From: a virus
Strand: one strand, 5' to 3'
Length of the DNA: 23,274 nucleotides
Virus record (IMG/VR): IMGVR_UViG_3300020442_001950
Coordinates: 1-23,274 of that record
Positions 17,501 to 23,274 of this stretch are shown here, one piece after another. Position numbers and translations under genes: made by a program. Below the pieces are notes generated by a model, which worked only from the letters and a program-made list of their open reading frames with translations, had not been told where the DNA came from and did no database searches. Within the stretch, counting starts at the first letter, position 1, and every line of letters begins with the position of its first letter.

Positions 17501-20500
17501 TTAAAGATGTTCCACTACTTAGAAATGGATTAAGAGCAAGTGATACATTAGATTTTAGACCAAGGGTTTCTGATTATGCCGGAAGTCATTCACCTTTTGC
17601 TTTTGGATCAAGGGAATTCGCGAATTCAGGAACTAATCCAACATTAGTTCCTGCACCAAATGAAGCGTCAACTTTAGATTTTAAATTTTATCTTCCAAGA
17701 ATTGACAAATTAATATTAGAACCCGGTGATTCAAGTGCAAACGCATATACACAAGGTAATTTCCAAATTATTAAAGGAGTTTCATCTCAAAATCCAGTTA
17801 TCCCAGCTGATGTCGAGACTGCAATGACCATTGGAACAATTGAAGTTCCAGCATATCTTTATGATGTTAAGGATGCTGTAATTACTGTTGTTGATAATCG
17901 TCGTTACACAATGAGAGATATTGGAGATTTAGAAGATAGAATTGAAAATCTTGAAGAACTCACATCTTTATCATTATTAGAATTGGATACAAAAACACTC
18001 CAAATACAAGATGCTGATGGATTATCTAGATTTAAAACTGGATTTTTTGTTGATGATTTTAAAAACACAAATTTATTAGATCGTGCAAATCCAGATTGTA
18101 AGTGTGATGTTATCGCAAGTGTTCAAAATTTAGTCACCCCAACTGATTTTTATACCGTAAAACCAGAATTAGCACTTAATAATTCATTAAATCCAAGCAC
18201 TGCAGATTTTTCAGATAATTTAGCACTTTTAGATTCTGGTGTGAGAAAAACTGGTGATTTAATCACTCTAGATTATGATGAAGTTGTTATGCTTGAGCAA
18301 CCACTTGCATCTAGAGTTGAAAATGTTAACCCATTTAATATCGTTACATTTAGAGGAAGAATGATATTAAATCCAAGTGCTGATACTTGGACTCGTAATA
18401 TTATTTTAGATGATGGTACAAGAACTGTTCTGGGAGACACTGAACAGACATTTACAAATGATCGCATTGTAAGTAGTGAACCTGATACACATATAAGATC
18501 TCGAAATGTTTCTTTTGACACTAGTGGTATTAAACCCATCACAAGATTTTATCCATTTTTTGATAGCACATCAGGTATTGATGTAATTCCAAAATTAATC
18601 GAAATATCAATGGATTCTGGTTCTTTTGATATTAACGAAACAATTGAAGGGTATGATGGTGCAGATCGTGTATTTGCAGTTAGATCATGTGCTCCAAATC
18701 ATAAAACAGGTAGTATAAGTTCTCCAACAACAGTATATACAACTAATCCATATAATACAGGATTAACACTACCAAGTCTGTATTCATCATCATCAACCGT
18801 TTTAAATATTGATGTTGCTTCATTAGTTGAGGAAGCACAAGGTAGATTTTTTGGATACATCGAAACAGGTCTTAAATTAGTTGGAAGAACAAGTGGGGCA
18901 ACTGCTACAGTTTCTAATATTAGATTAATATCTGATAGTGTGGGTGATTTAAAAGGTTCATTCTTCTTCCGAGATCCTTTCGGCACTCCAGTTCCACAGT
19001 TAAGATTCCAAAATGGTACGAAAACATTTAAGTTAACATCAAGTTCAGATAATTCAAGACCTCTTTTGGGAGATCCATCAATAAGCGAAGTTGAAACAGC
19101 ATATCGCACTAGTGGAGTTGTTGACACATTTAGACAATCTACAGTGGTTGTTCGTATTCCACCTCCACCTCCACAACCAGTTGTTTTCAACATCACAAAT
19201 GAGTTTATTACGAATGAAATTACTAATGTAACTGAAGTAACTGAAGTAACAAATGTCACTAATGTAACTAATAATATTACTAACGTAACTGAAGTAACTG
19301 AAGTTATTCGTGAAACAGTCGTTATCGATAATGGAGATCCACTCGCACAATCATTCCTTGTGGATGGAAGTGGTGCATTCTTAACATCTATCGACTTGTA
19401 TTTCAGATCAAAAGATGTGAAGGAACAATTGACAGTTCAAATCAGAACTGTTGAATTGGGTATTCCTACATTAATCTTACTTCAAGATTATGCTCAAGTT
19501 GTTCTAGAACCATCTCAAATTAATGTGTCTGAGGATGCCTCTGTAGCAACAAGAGTTACATTCCCATCACCAATTTACCTTGAAGGTGGAGAAGAGTATT
19601 CTGTGGTTCTTCTAGCTCCTTCTAGTAACAACTATGAAGCATGGGTTGGAAGAATGGGTGAACCAACAATTGAGACTCAAAGTTTGCCTGATGCAGAAAG
19701 TATTGTTATTTCTAAACAGTATATCGGTGGTAGTTTATTTAAGTCACAAAACGGTTCAATCTGGACTCCAAGTCAATTTGAAGATCTTAAATTTACTTTG
19801 AATAAAGCAGACTTCTCTAAATCAAGAGATGCAGAGGTTATATTCTACAATCCAGAATTGAATTATGAAAGTAGTTTGATTCCAACTCTAAAAAATAATG
19901 CAATCAGAACTTTACCAAGAAAGATGAAGGTGAAGATTGATACAGGTGCAACAGCATCTGAGATTGCAGTTGGTAAAAGAATTGGTGCTGGAGTTGCTGG
20001 AGTCGCAAATACTACACCTAATGGAGTTGTTGAAAGACTCGGTGGAGTTGTTTCTGGCGAATCACTTGAAGCAGGTGGATCTAAATACAAAGCAAGTCTT
20101 TCAGGTCAAACTGCAAGCACATTCAACATTACTGGTAATGGAACAGGTCTTACTCTTGATGTAAATACATCATCAGATGGAGTCATGACAGGTGCTGCAA
20201 TTAATGCTGCTGGATCTGGCTATTCCGTAGGAGATCTTGTGGGAATTGTCACATCGACTCTTGGTGCTGGACAACAATCTGGTTCTGGAGCAGTATTCTC
20301 AATCGATTCTATTTCTGCAACTGATACTCTATATCTCACAAACGTTCAAGGACAAACATTCTCAAATAATGCTGCGTTATTGCACTTTAATGGCACTAAT
20401 TTTGTTGCTCTTACTGGTAATAAACAAGTGGATGGAACTGTGAATACTCCAATCGATGCACTTCATGAAGGAAATGTAATTGAGATTACTCAATATAATC

Positions 20501-21819
20501 ATGGTATGCATTCTGGAAATAATAAATTAGAGATTTCAAATGTATTACCAACAACTTCTCCAGTAATACTAAATGCTGCTGTAGGATTGTCTACATCTGT
20601 AGCGTTACTTGATGATCCTGCAACTGGACTAAATGCAACGTTACCGTTTGCTGAGTTTGAAGGAAAACCTGTTACAACAGGATTTGTCAAAATTAATAAT
20701 GAAATAATGAAATATACGACAGTTGATTCAAGTAATGAATCATTGTATATCTCAGAAAGGGGAATAAGTGGCACTGCTATCCGTGAACATGCAAAAGGAA
20801 GTTTAGTTTACAAATATGAATTTAATGGATTCTCATTAACTGGTATCAACACTGACCATCAATTACCTTCAACATCACTACTAAGAACTGAGAGTGATAT
20901 TGATAAGTATTATATTGAAATTCCAAGAAGTGCAGGAAGGACAAGTGGTGATGATATGATGAACTTTGTTGATGATTCATTTGGTGGTGGTAAAGAAATA
21001 TTCGTATCACAGAATATACAATTCAATCAAATATATCCTTTGATTAATCACATTACACCCGGACAAACTGCTTTATCTGCTCGCACCAGAACAGTAAGTG
21101 GTACAAGTGCTGGTGGTAACGAGGTATCATTCCTTGATCAGGGGTTTGAAGATATTCAATTGAATGCAATTAATCCTCTAAGCACACCAAGATTAGTTGC
21201 ATCACCGATTAATGAAACAGCAAGATTGAATGATCTTCCATTAAATAGATCAAACACAATAGCAATAAGATTGCTATCTGGTGATAAAAATTTATCGCCA
21301 GTTATTGATACAATGAATAGTTCAATAAGTTACATAAGGAACAGATTGAATAATCCAATCGATAATTATGCATTGGATGCAAGAGTTAAATTAAATTCAA
21401 ATGACCCTCATGCAGGAGTTTATATCTCTAATCGGGTTGATTTAAAACAACCTGCAACATCACTTCAAGTGTTGATAAGTGCACAGAAATCTGAATCTGC
21501 TGATTTCAGAGTTCTATACAAATTATTCAATTCTGAAATTCCAGATGGAGAACAATCATATGACTTGTTCCCCGGATTTGATAATTTACTTGATACAGAT
21601 GGTGATGGTTTTGGTGATCAGGTTATAAATGCTGCTAGAAATAGTGGTAGACCAGATGCCAAGGTTGGATCAAGCACAGATGGTGAATTTTTAGAATATC
21701 AGTTTACTGCTGATGATCTATCAGAATTTACTGGTTTTGTAATTAAAGTGGTGTTTAGTGGCACAAATGAAGCAGAGGCACCAAGATTAAGTGATCTACG
21801 AGCAATTGCATTAGCATGA
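14551..21819 (+). CDS. Giant DUF4815-type baseplate / fibre-attachment structural protein
   Basis: This 2422-residue protein begins with a classic DUF4815 opening (YYDDFSKDNQFYRVLFNPGR, then QARELTTLQSILQDQ). A second conserved block at about residues 930-1155 contains RVIFDKF, LDFRPRVSDY and the helix RRYTMRDIGDLEDRIENLEE (about 1118-1137). Next are TRFYPFFDSTSGID (about 1331) and FFFRDPFGTP. A proline run (P1537-P1541) and a Val-Thr triplet repeat (1553-1585) precede DPLAQSFLVDGSGAFLTSID (about 1595), a block I know as conserved in cyanomyophage homologues. The C-terminus has GMHSGNNKLEI, SERGISGTAIREH, a calcium-loop-like DTDGDGFGD (2348-2356) and FTGFVIKVVFSGT...LRAIALA. In T4 the next genes after 8 are 9 and 10, so this protein probably fills the wedge-periphery or fibre-joining role, but I see no direct gp9/gp10 match. 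It starts 3 nt after gp8 and overlaps the next gene by 4 nt. Confidence 0.8.
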   Translation: MPQKTNLNISPYYDDFSKDNQFYRVLFNPGRPVQARELTTLQSILQDQVESFGSHMFKEGSMVIPGNTSYDYEYYSIKLQSDHLGVPVSLYVENLKGKILKGQDTGIRIKVDNYALPQDSSDITDLTLFVKYLDSGDTNEVSFMGDGENLILEESFIYGNTQITAGETVASLIDQDASKVGCAVSIADGVFFIRGHFVNVSADKIVLDPYSNVPNYRVGLFIQEEIVQAKDDSSLFDNARGFSNFAAPGADRLKIKTTLTKKPLTDYNDKNFVELVRLDNGQLKKNEQKPDYALIKDYFAKRTYEESGNYSVGNFKVEVAECLNDGVSNEGIFLSNEKTDQRNTPEEPLMCVKVSPGKAYVRGHDIEKSGTTVIDVDKPRDKEEFKSSKVNFKLGTLFKLNNVHGTPVLGLNNSVGDSTIILRNQRKGSGNNPTPQGGSIGRARIYAFENTDASYLDATTQFDLYLYDIQLFTKITVNVALSNTELPVGSFVEGLSSGATGFAEEAGGGGTTHDLEQVSGTFIVGEQIRINGDNSLTRSITTVVKNGLEDVMSVHQEDTFISGADFSGDLVLKEVIIKELSPADRINISGSNMTCAGKTFGSLKVNDILISNTASASDPSFSRVTAISADLKTVTLAAATAVTGVNASAIATAAAAVRKGVPQIFLNDAGLYAELSKKNVSDVSLAQSKLFIKSQVEKSASSNTLTVSVSDLTDVTSASFVPFDADRYSISKKTSTDTRQQTLEESQVVLGANNQSITFNNIDNGAKVVNVTLEKDIISQKTKNVSRSNSIVINKTNAGIATHGLTTSSGYGLRVQDKEISLNTPDVFNVVGVFESVNLADPVLDKLVFVSGLSLNTTTVLGEKIKGATSGAVAVLAGQTNETTLEIVRLTQAKFVIGESITFEESSITTNLQGTIAGLFLDVTSNYTLDDGQRSEFSDYSRIVRKDGATVPSRRVRVIFDKFTVPANDTGDVFAVGSYPANNFKDVPLLRNGLRASDTLDFRPRVSDYAGSHSPFAFGSREFANSGTNPTLVPAPNEASTLDFKFYLPRIDKLILEPGDSSANAYTQGNFQIIKGVSSQNPVIPADVETAMTIGTIEVPAYLYDVKDAVITVVDNRRYTMRDIGDLEDRIENLEELTSLSLLELDTKTLQIQDADGLSRFKTGFFVDDFKNTNLLDRANPDCKCDVIASVQNLVTPTDFYTVKPELALNNSLNPSTADFSDNLALLDSGVRKTGDLITLDYDEVVMLEQPLASRVENVNPFNIVTFRGRMILNPSADTWTRNIILDDGTRTVLGDTEQTFTNDRIVSSEPDTHIRSRNVSFDTSGIKPITRFYPFFDSTSGIDVIPKLIEISMDSGSFDINETIEGYDGADRVFAVRSCAPNHKTGSISSPTTVYTTNPYNTGLTLPSLYSSSSTVLNIDVASLVEEAQGRFFGYIETGLKLVGRTSGATATVSNIRLISDSVGDLKGSFFFRDPFGTPVPQLRFQNGTKTFKLTSSSDNSRPLLGDPSISEVETAYRTSGVVDTFRQSTVVVRIPPPPPQPVVFNITNEFITNEITNVTEVTEVTNVTNVTNNITNVTEVTEVIRETVVIDNGDPLAQSFLVDGSGAFLTSIDLYFRSKDVKEQLTVQIRTVELGIPTLILLQDYAQVVLEPSQINVSEDASVATRVTFPSPIYLEGGEEYSVVLLAPSSNNYEAWVGRMGEPTIETQSLPDAESIVISKQYIGGSLFKSQNGSIWTPSQFEDLKFTLNKADFSKSRDAEVIFYNPELNYESSLIPTLKNNAIRTLPRKMKVKIDTGATASEIAVGKRIGAGVAGVANTTPNGVVERLGGVVSGESLEAGGSKYKASLSGQTASTFNITGNGTGLTLDVNTSSDGVMTGAAINAAGSGYSVGDLVGIVTSTLGAGQQSGSGAVFSIDSISATDTLYLTNVQGQTFSNNAALLHFNGTNFVALTGNKQVDGTVNTPIDALHEGNVIEITQYNHGMHSGNNKLEISNVLPTTSPVILNAAVGLSTSVALLDDPATGLNATLPFAEFEGKPVTTGFVKINNEIMKYTTVDSSNESLYISERGISGTAIREHAKGSLVYKYEFNGFSLTGINTDHQLPSTSLLRTESDIDKYYIEIPRSAGRTSGDDMMNFVDDSFGGGKEIFVSQNIQFNQIYPLINHITPGQTALSARTRTVSGTSAGGNEVSFLDQGFEDIQLNAINPLSTPRLVASPINETARLNDLPLNRSNTIAIRLLSGDKNLSPVIDTMNSSISYIRNRLNNPIDNYALDARVKLNSNDPHAGVYISNRVDLKQPATSLQVLISAQKSESADFRVLYKLFNSEIPDGEQSYDLFPGFDNLLDTDGDGFGDQVINAARNSGRPDAKVGSSTDGEFLEYQFTADDLSEFTGFVIKVVFSGTNEAEAPRLSDLRAIALA
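19207..19305 (+). repeat. Val-Thr triplet repeat following a proline run
   Basis: Residues about 1553-1585 of the 2422-residue protein are built from three-residue units TNV, TEV and TNI, giving a 9-nt period in DNA (AACTGAAGT / TAATGTAAC). The units run NEI, TNV, TEV, TEV, TNV, TNV, TNN, ITN, VTEV, TEV. A five-proline stretch is encoded at 19159-19173, just upstream, and the conserved DPLAQSF domain starts shortly after. This looks like a linker or a thin trimeric beta stalk between two folded parts. That role is inference. Confidence 0.75.
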
Positions 21820-22016
21820 TACGAGTAGAAGGACATAAACATCTTTATCGTGATGAAAAAACAGGAGCAATCATAAATTGCGATACTTCTGGATACATGC
21901 GATATAAAAAGATGAGAAACAAAAAATTAACTGAGAAATCGGAAATAGATGCTCTCAAATCTGAGATAGATACTCTCAAGGGACTTCTGAACGAACTAAT
22001 TATAAATAAACTATAG
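21816..22016 (+). CDS. Small coiled-coil-type protein of unknown function (66 aa)
   Basis: The ATG overlaps the stop of the 2422-residue gene as ATGA, indicating translational coupling. The N-terminal half (MIRVEGHKHLYRDEKTGAII, then NTSGY-like CDTSGYMRYKKM) resembles a small conserved protein I recall at the same place in marine T4-like phages. The C-terminal half has hydrophobic residues spaced as in a coiled coil, with a near-duplicate pair KSEIDALKSEIDTLKGLLNEL, so it likely oligomerises. There is no cysteine pair, signal peptide or membrane segment. Its last codons carry the TATAAATA at 22001-22008. Function is unknown; a virion or assembly role is suggested only by context. Confidence 0.75.
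   Translation: MIRVEGHKHLYRDEKTGAIINCDTSGYMRYKKMRNKKLTEKSEIDALKSEIDTLKGLLNELIINKL
22001..22008 (+). promoter_or_regulatory. T4-type late promoter box (TATAAATA) before the 113-aa gene
   Basis: A second exact TATAAATA lies in the last codons of the 66-residue gene, 30 nt upstream of the ATG at 22039. Transcription would begin around 22014, giving a leader of about 25 nt. It would serve the 113-aa, 75-aa and fibre genes. As in the first case, a chance match in AT-rich DNA cannot be excluded, but both copies I noticed lie just before a gene start. Confidence 0.55.
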
Positions 22017-22038
22017 ATCATACTATATCATTGCATAA

Positions 22039-22380
22039 ATGTCAGTATATGTTAGCAATCTTGTAATCAACACAGGTGCTACCTTCCAACAAACATTTTC
22101 TTTAGAAAATATTTCATCAAATGACGCATTAGACCTGAACGGGTTTACTGCAATGTCACAGATGAGAAAACACGCAGGAAGCACAGGTATCGCAGCGACT
22201 TTTACAACGTCAATTCAAAACGCAGATAATGGTCAGGTGCAAGTTGGTTTGTCAAGTGTTAGCACTGCTACTTTAAAACCCGGAAGGTATGTTTATGACG
22301 TAATCGTTTCCGATAGTGTAGGTGAAGTAACGAGAGTTGTTGAAGGATCTGTTTTAGTAAGACAAGGAGTGACCCGTTAA
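22039..22380 (+). CDS. Small beta-sandwich-like virion protein (113 aa), function unknown
   Basis: The sequence has a simple all-beta layout: NLVINTGATFQQTFSL, LDLNGFTAMSQMRKH, NADNGQVQVGLS, LKPGRYVYDVIVSDS and EVTRVVEGSVLVRQGVTR at the end. The pattern 'DLNG(F/Y)-x-x-x-S-Q-(M/I)-R' followed by 'L-x-PG-x-Y-x-Y-D-(V/I)' and 'V-x-R-(V/L)-x-EG-x-x-x-V' is one I know from small baseplate- or fibre-associated proteins of marine phages and resembles the N-terminal beta domains of baseplate upper proteins. The start follows a 22-nt gap with no clear Shine-Dalgarno. The stop TAA overlaps the next ATG by one base. A structural role is likely, the exact role unknown. Confidence 0.75.
   Translation: MSVYVSNLVINTGATFQQTFSLENISSNDALDLNGFTAMSQMRKHAGSTGIAATFTTSIQNADNGQVQVGLSSVSTATLKPGRYVYDVIVSDSVGEVTRVVEGSVLVRQGVTR
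22364..22369 (+). promoter_or_regulatory. Ribosome binding site AAGGAG for the 75-aa gene
   Basis: AAGGAG ends 10 nt before the ATG at 22380, inside the last codons of the 113-aa gene. It is stronger than the upstream signals of the larger genes in this window and supports 22380 as the true start, coupled through the TAATG junction. Confidence 0.7.
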
Positions 22381-22607
22381 TGGCAAACATTAGAGTCCGT
22401 GTTGGACAACAAAATGCAACTAAAGTCGTATCCTCATTAGCAGGAAACGTTAGTGGTACACTCGCAGGTCTTAGTGATACAGAAGTCAATAACCCACAAA
22501 ATGGAATGGTTTTAGTTTTCAATTCAGCAACACAAAAATTTGAAGCAACTTTAACATTAACACCCGGATCGACACAAAATTTGGATATCAATGGAGGTAA
22601 CTTTTAG
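22380..22607 (+). CDS. Small conserved structural-type protein (75 aa), function unknown
   Basis: The gene starts in a one-base overlap with the preceding stop (TAATG) behind a good AAGGAG. The protein opens with MANIRVRVGQQNATKVVSS and contains AGLSDTEVNNPQNGMVLVFN, then S-A-T-Q-K-F-E-A. The 'L-S-D-x-x-V-x-x-x-x-x-G-x-V-L-V-(Y/F)-N-x-x-x-x-K-(W/F)' pattern is common in phage tail-fibre and collar proteins, usually as part of a longer chain. It ends in a family-typical NGG-F. Here it stands alone between a beta-sandwich protein and a fibre gene, so it may be a fibre accessory or adaptor. No enzymatic motif is visible. Confidence 0.72.
   Translation: MANIRVRVGQQNATKVVSSLAGNVSGTLAGLSDTEVNNPQNGMVLVFNSATQKFEATLTLTPGSTQNLDINGGNF
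22593..22597 (+). promoter_or_regulatory. Ribosome binding site GGAGG for the fibre-like gene
   Basis: GGAGG ends 12 nt before the ATG at 22610 and lies within the last codons of the 75-aa gene. It supports the start of the terminal open frame, which is only 2 nt past the preceding TAG. Confidence 0.7.
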
Positions 22608-22609
22608 AA

Positions 22610-23274
22610 ATGGCTAGTATTATACGAGTAAAAAGATCTACGGGCACAACAGCTCCCGGTAGTCTTCAGTTCGGTGAACTTGGTCTAACAATCGGTACTG
22701 GTACTCAGGCAAACAAAGGAGAAAGACTCTTTGTTGGTGATAACGCAGGTAACGTAGATGTTGTCGGTGGTCGTTATTTTACCGACTTGATGGTTCACGC
22801 ACCGGGAACAGTTACATCAGTAACTAACCCAACTACTGCTGCAAATGGATTTGTTGCAATACTGGATCAAAACAGAAAAGTTGATGAATGGAATGTAGAT
22901 AATTTAACGTTGAATGGCAATACATTTTCTTCAACAAACACGAATGGAGATATAAACATTGATCCAAACGGGTCAGGAGAGATAGTTATACCTGATGATA
23001 CCTTCTTGACTTTTGGTACTGGTAAAGATTCAAAGATTGAATATGATGAGAATGGTACAGATCAACTAAACATCACAGGTGCCGATGTAAGAATTAATAT
23101 CACAACTCAGTCAAACAGTAAAGACACAGGTGCTTTAATTGTTGAAGGTGGTGTTGGAATTGAGAAAAATTTAAATGTTGGTGGAAATTTAGCTATCACA
23201 GGTATTGTAACCTTTAGTGATCATATTCGATTACCTGATAATAAGGAACTTAGATTGGGTAATGATAATGATCT
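22610..23274 (+). CDS. Tail-fibre-like protein with Mtd-type N-terminus (partial, runs off the window)
   Basis: The frame is open from ATG 22610 to the window end, giving 221 complete codons and no stop. The N-terminus reads MASIIRVKRSTGTTAPG, then LQFGELGLTIGTG and RLFVGDNAGN. This is the FGEL...LFVGD layout of the N-terminal domain of major-tropism-determinant-like and cyanophage fibre proteins. It continues with VVGGRYFTDLMVHAPGTVTS, WNVDNLTLNGNTFSSTNTNG, INIDPNGSGEIVI, TGALIVEGGVGIEKNLNVGG and LPDNKELRLGNDND. These are repeat blocks typical of phage fibre shafts, where a receptor-binding or intramolecular-chaperone tail often follows. It probably forms a host-recognition fibre or its base. 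The C-terminal half, which would decide specificity, is outside the window. Confidence 0.82.
   Translation, partial: MASIIRVKRSTGTTAPGSLQFGELGLTIGTGTQANKGERLFVGDNAGNVDVVGGRYFTDLMVHAPGTVTSVTNPTTAANGFVAILDQNRKVDEWNVDNLTLNGNTFSSTNTNGDINIDPNGSGEIVIPDDTFLTFGTGKDSKIEYDENGTDQLNITGADVRINITTQSNSKDTGALIVEGGVGIEKNLNVGGNLAITGIVTFSDHIRLPDNKELRLGNDND

Noticed and set aside
18699-19259. Minus-strand open frame of 186 codons, the longest on that strand
   Set aside because: It lies wholly within the well-supported DUF4815-type gene, covers its proline and Val-Thr region, and its translation (glycine run and VTSVTSVTLV) is only the reverse reading of those repeats.
19078-19350. Minus-strand frame with a FSYFSY repeat resembling a membrane protein
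   Set aside because: The repeat is the antisense of the Val-Thr triplet repeat (9-nt period), and no start signal or homology supports a gene.
19937-20443. Two plus-strand Leu/Gln-rich frames (75 and 68 codons) in another frame of the DUF4815-type gene
   Set aside because: Their composition is that of an out-of-frame reading of GGTGCA/CAA-rich codons; both are nested in a conserved coding frame.
1-23274. tRNA genes, CRISPR arrays, insertion sequences or an integrase/attachment site
   Set aside because: Nearly the whole window is continuous coding sequence for structural proteins. No cloverleaf-like segment, evenly spaced direct repeats, transposase motif or terminal inverted repeats were seen.

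Overview
The window looks like the baseplate and tail-fibre part of the late, structural gene block of a T4-like marine myovirus. It is AT-rich (about one third G+C by eye), every convincing gene is on the + strand, and genes are packed with 4-nt, 1-nt or near-zero spacing. The anchor is a recognisable T4 gp8 homologue (baseplate wedge) at 12991-14547. It lies between a 4305-residue protein in the position of T4 gp7 and a 2422-residue DUF4815-type protein in the position of gp9/gp10. The small genes and fibre-like gene downstream resemble families I know from Prochlorococcus/Synechococcus cyanomyophages and SAR11 pelagimyophages. No auxiliary metabolic, replication or tRNA gene is present to decide the host, so cyanophage versus pelagiphage is left open.

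Layout: 1-39 is the last codons of an upstream gene (position of gp6), overlapping the giant gene by ATGA. 36-12953 is the giant baseplate protein, a mosaic of repeated beta-rich modules with a YHYH domain in its first third and a plastocyanin-like (cupredoxin) domain with His-Cys-His-Met ligands at its C-terminus. A short gap carries a T4 late-promoter-like TATAAATA just before gp8. Three bases after gp8 comes the 2422-residue protein, which has a DUF4815 N-terminus, a conserved helix, a proline run, a Val-Thr triplet repeat and a conserved C-terminal domain. A 66-residue coiled-coil-type protein overlaps its end by 4 nt. A second TATAAATA lies at the end of that small gene, and then come a 113-residue beta-sandwich-like protein, a 75-residue protein and the start of a tail-fibre-like protein that runs off the window.

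How the genes work together (inference from T4): gp6, the gp7-position protein and gp8 form baseplate wedges. The 2422-residue protein probably decorates the wedge and links it to fibres. The small proteins and the Mtd-like fibre gene probably provide the adhesive periphery.

The most notable observations are: (i) CCWGG is apparently absent from the whole window, while all 23 Pro-Gly pairs use CCC-GGN or CCG-GGN; (ii) a complete-looking type-1 copper ligand set sits inside a baseplate protein; (iii) the same small beta modules recur within and between three neighbouring baseplate genes, including inside gp8; (iv) a 3-residue Val-Thr repeat follows a proline run. Apart from two short intergenic gaps (37 and 22 nt) the window is essentially all coding. 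I saw no tRNA, CRISPR, insertion sequence or convincing terminator.
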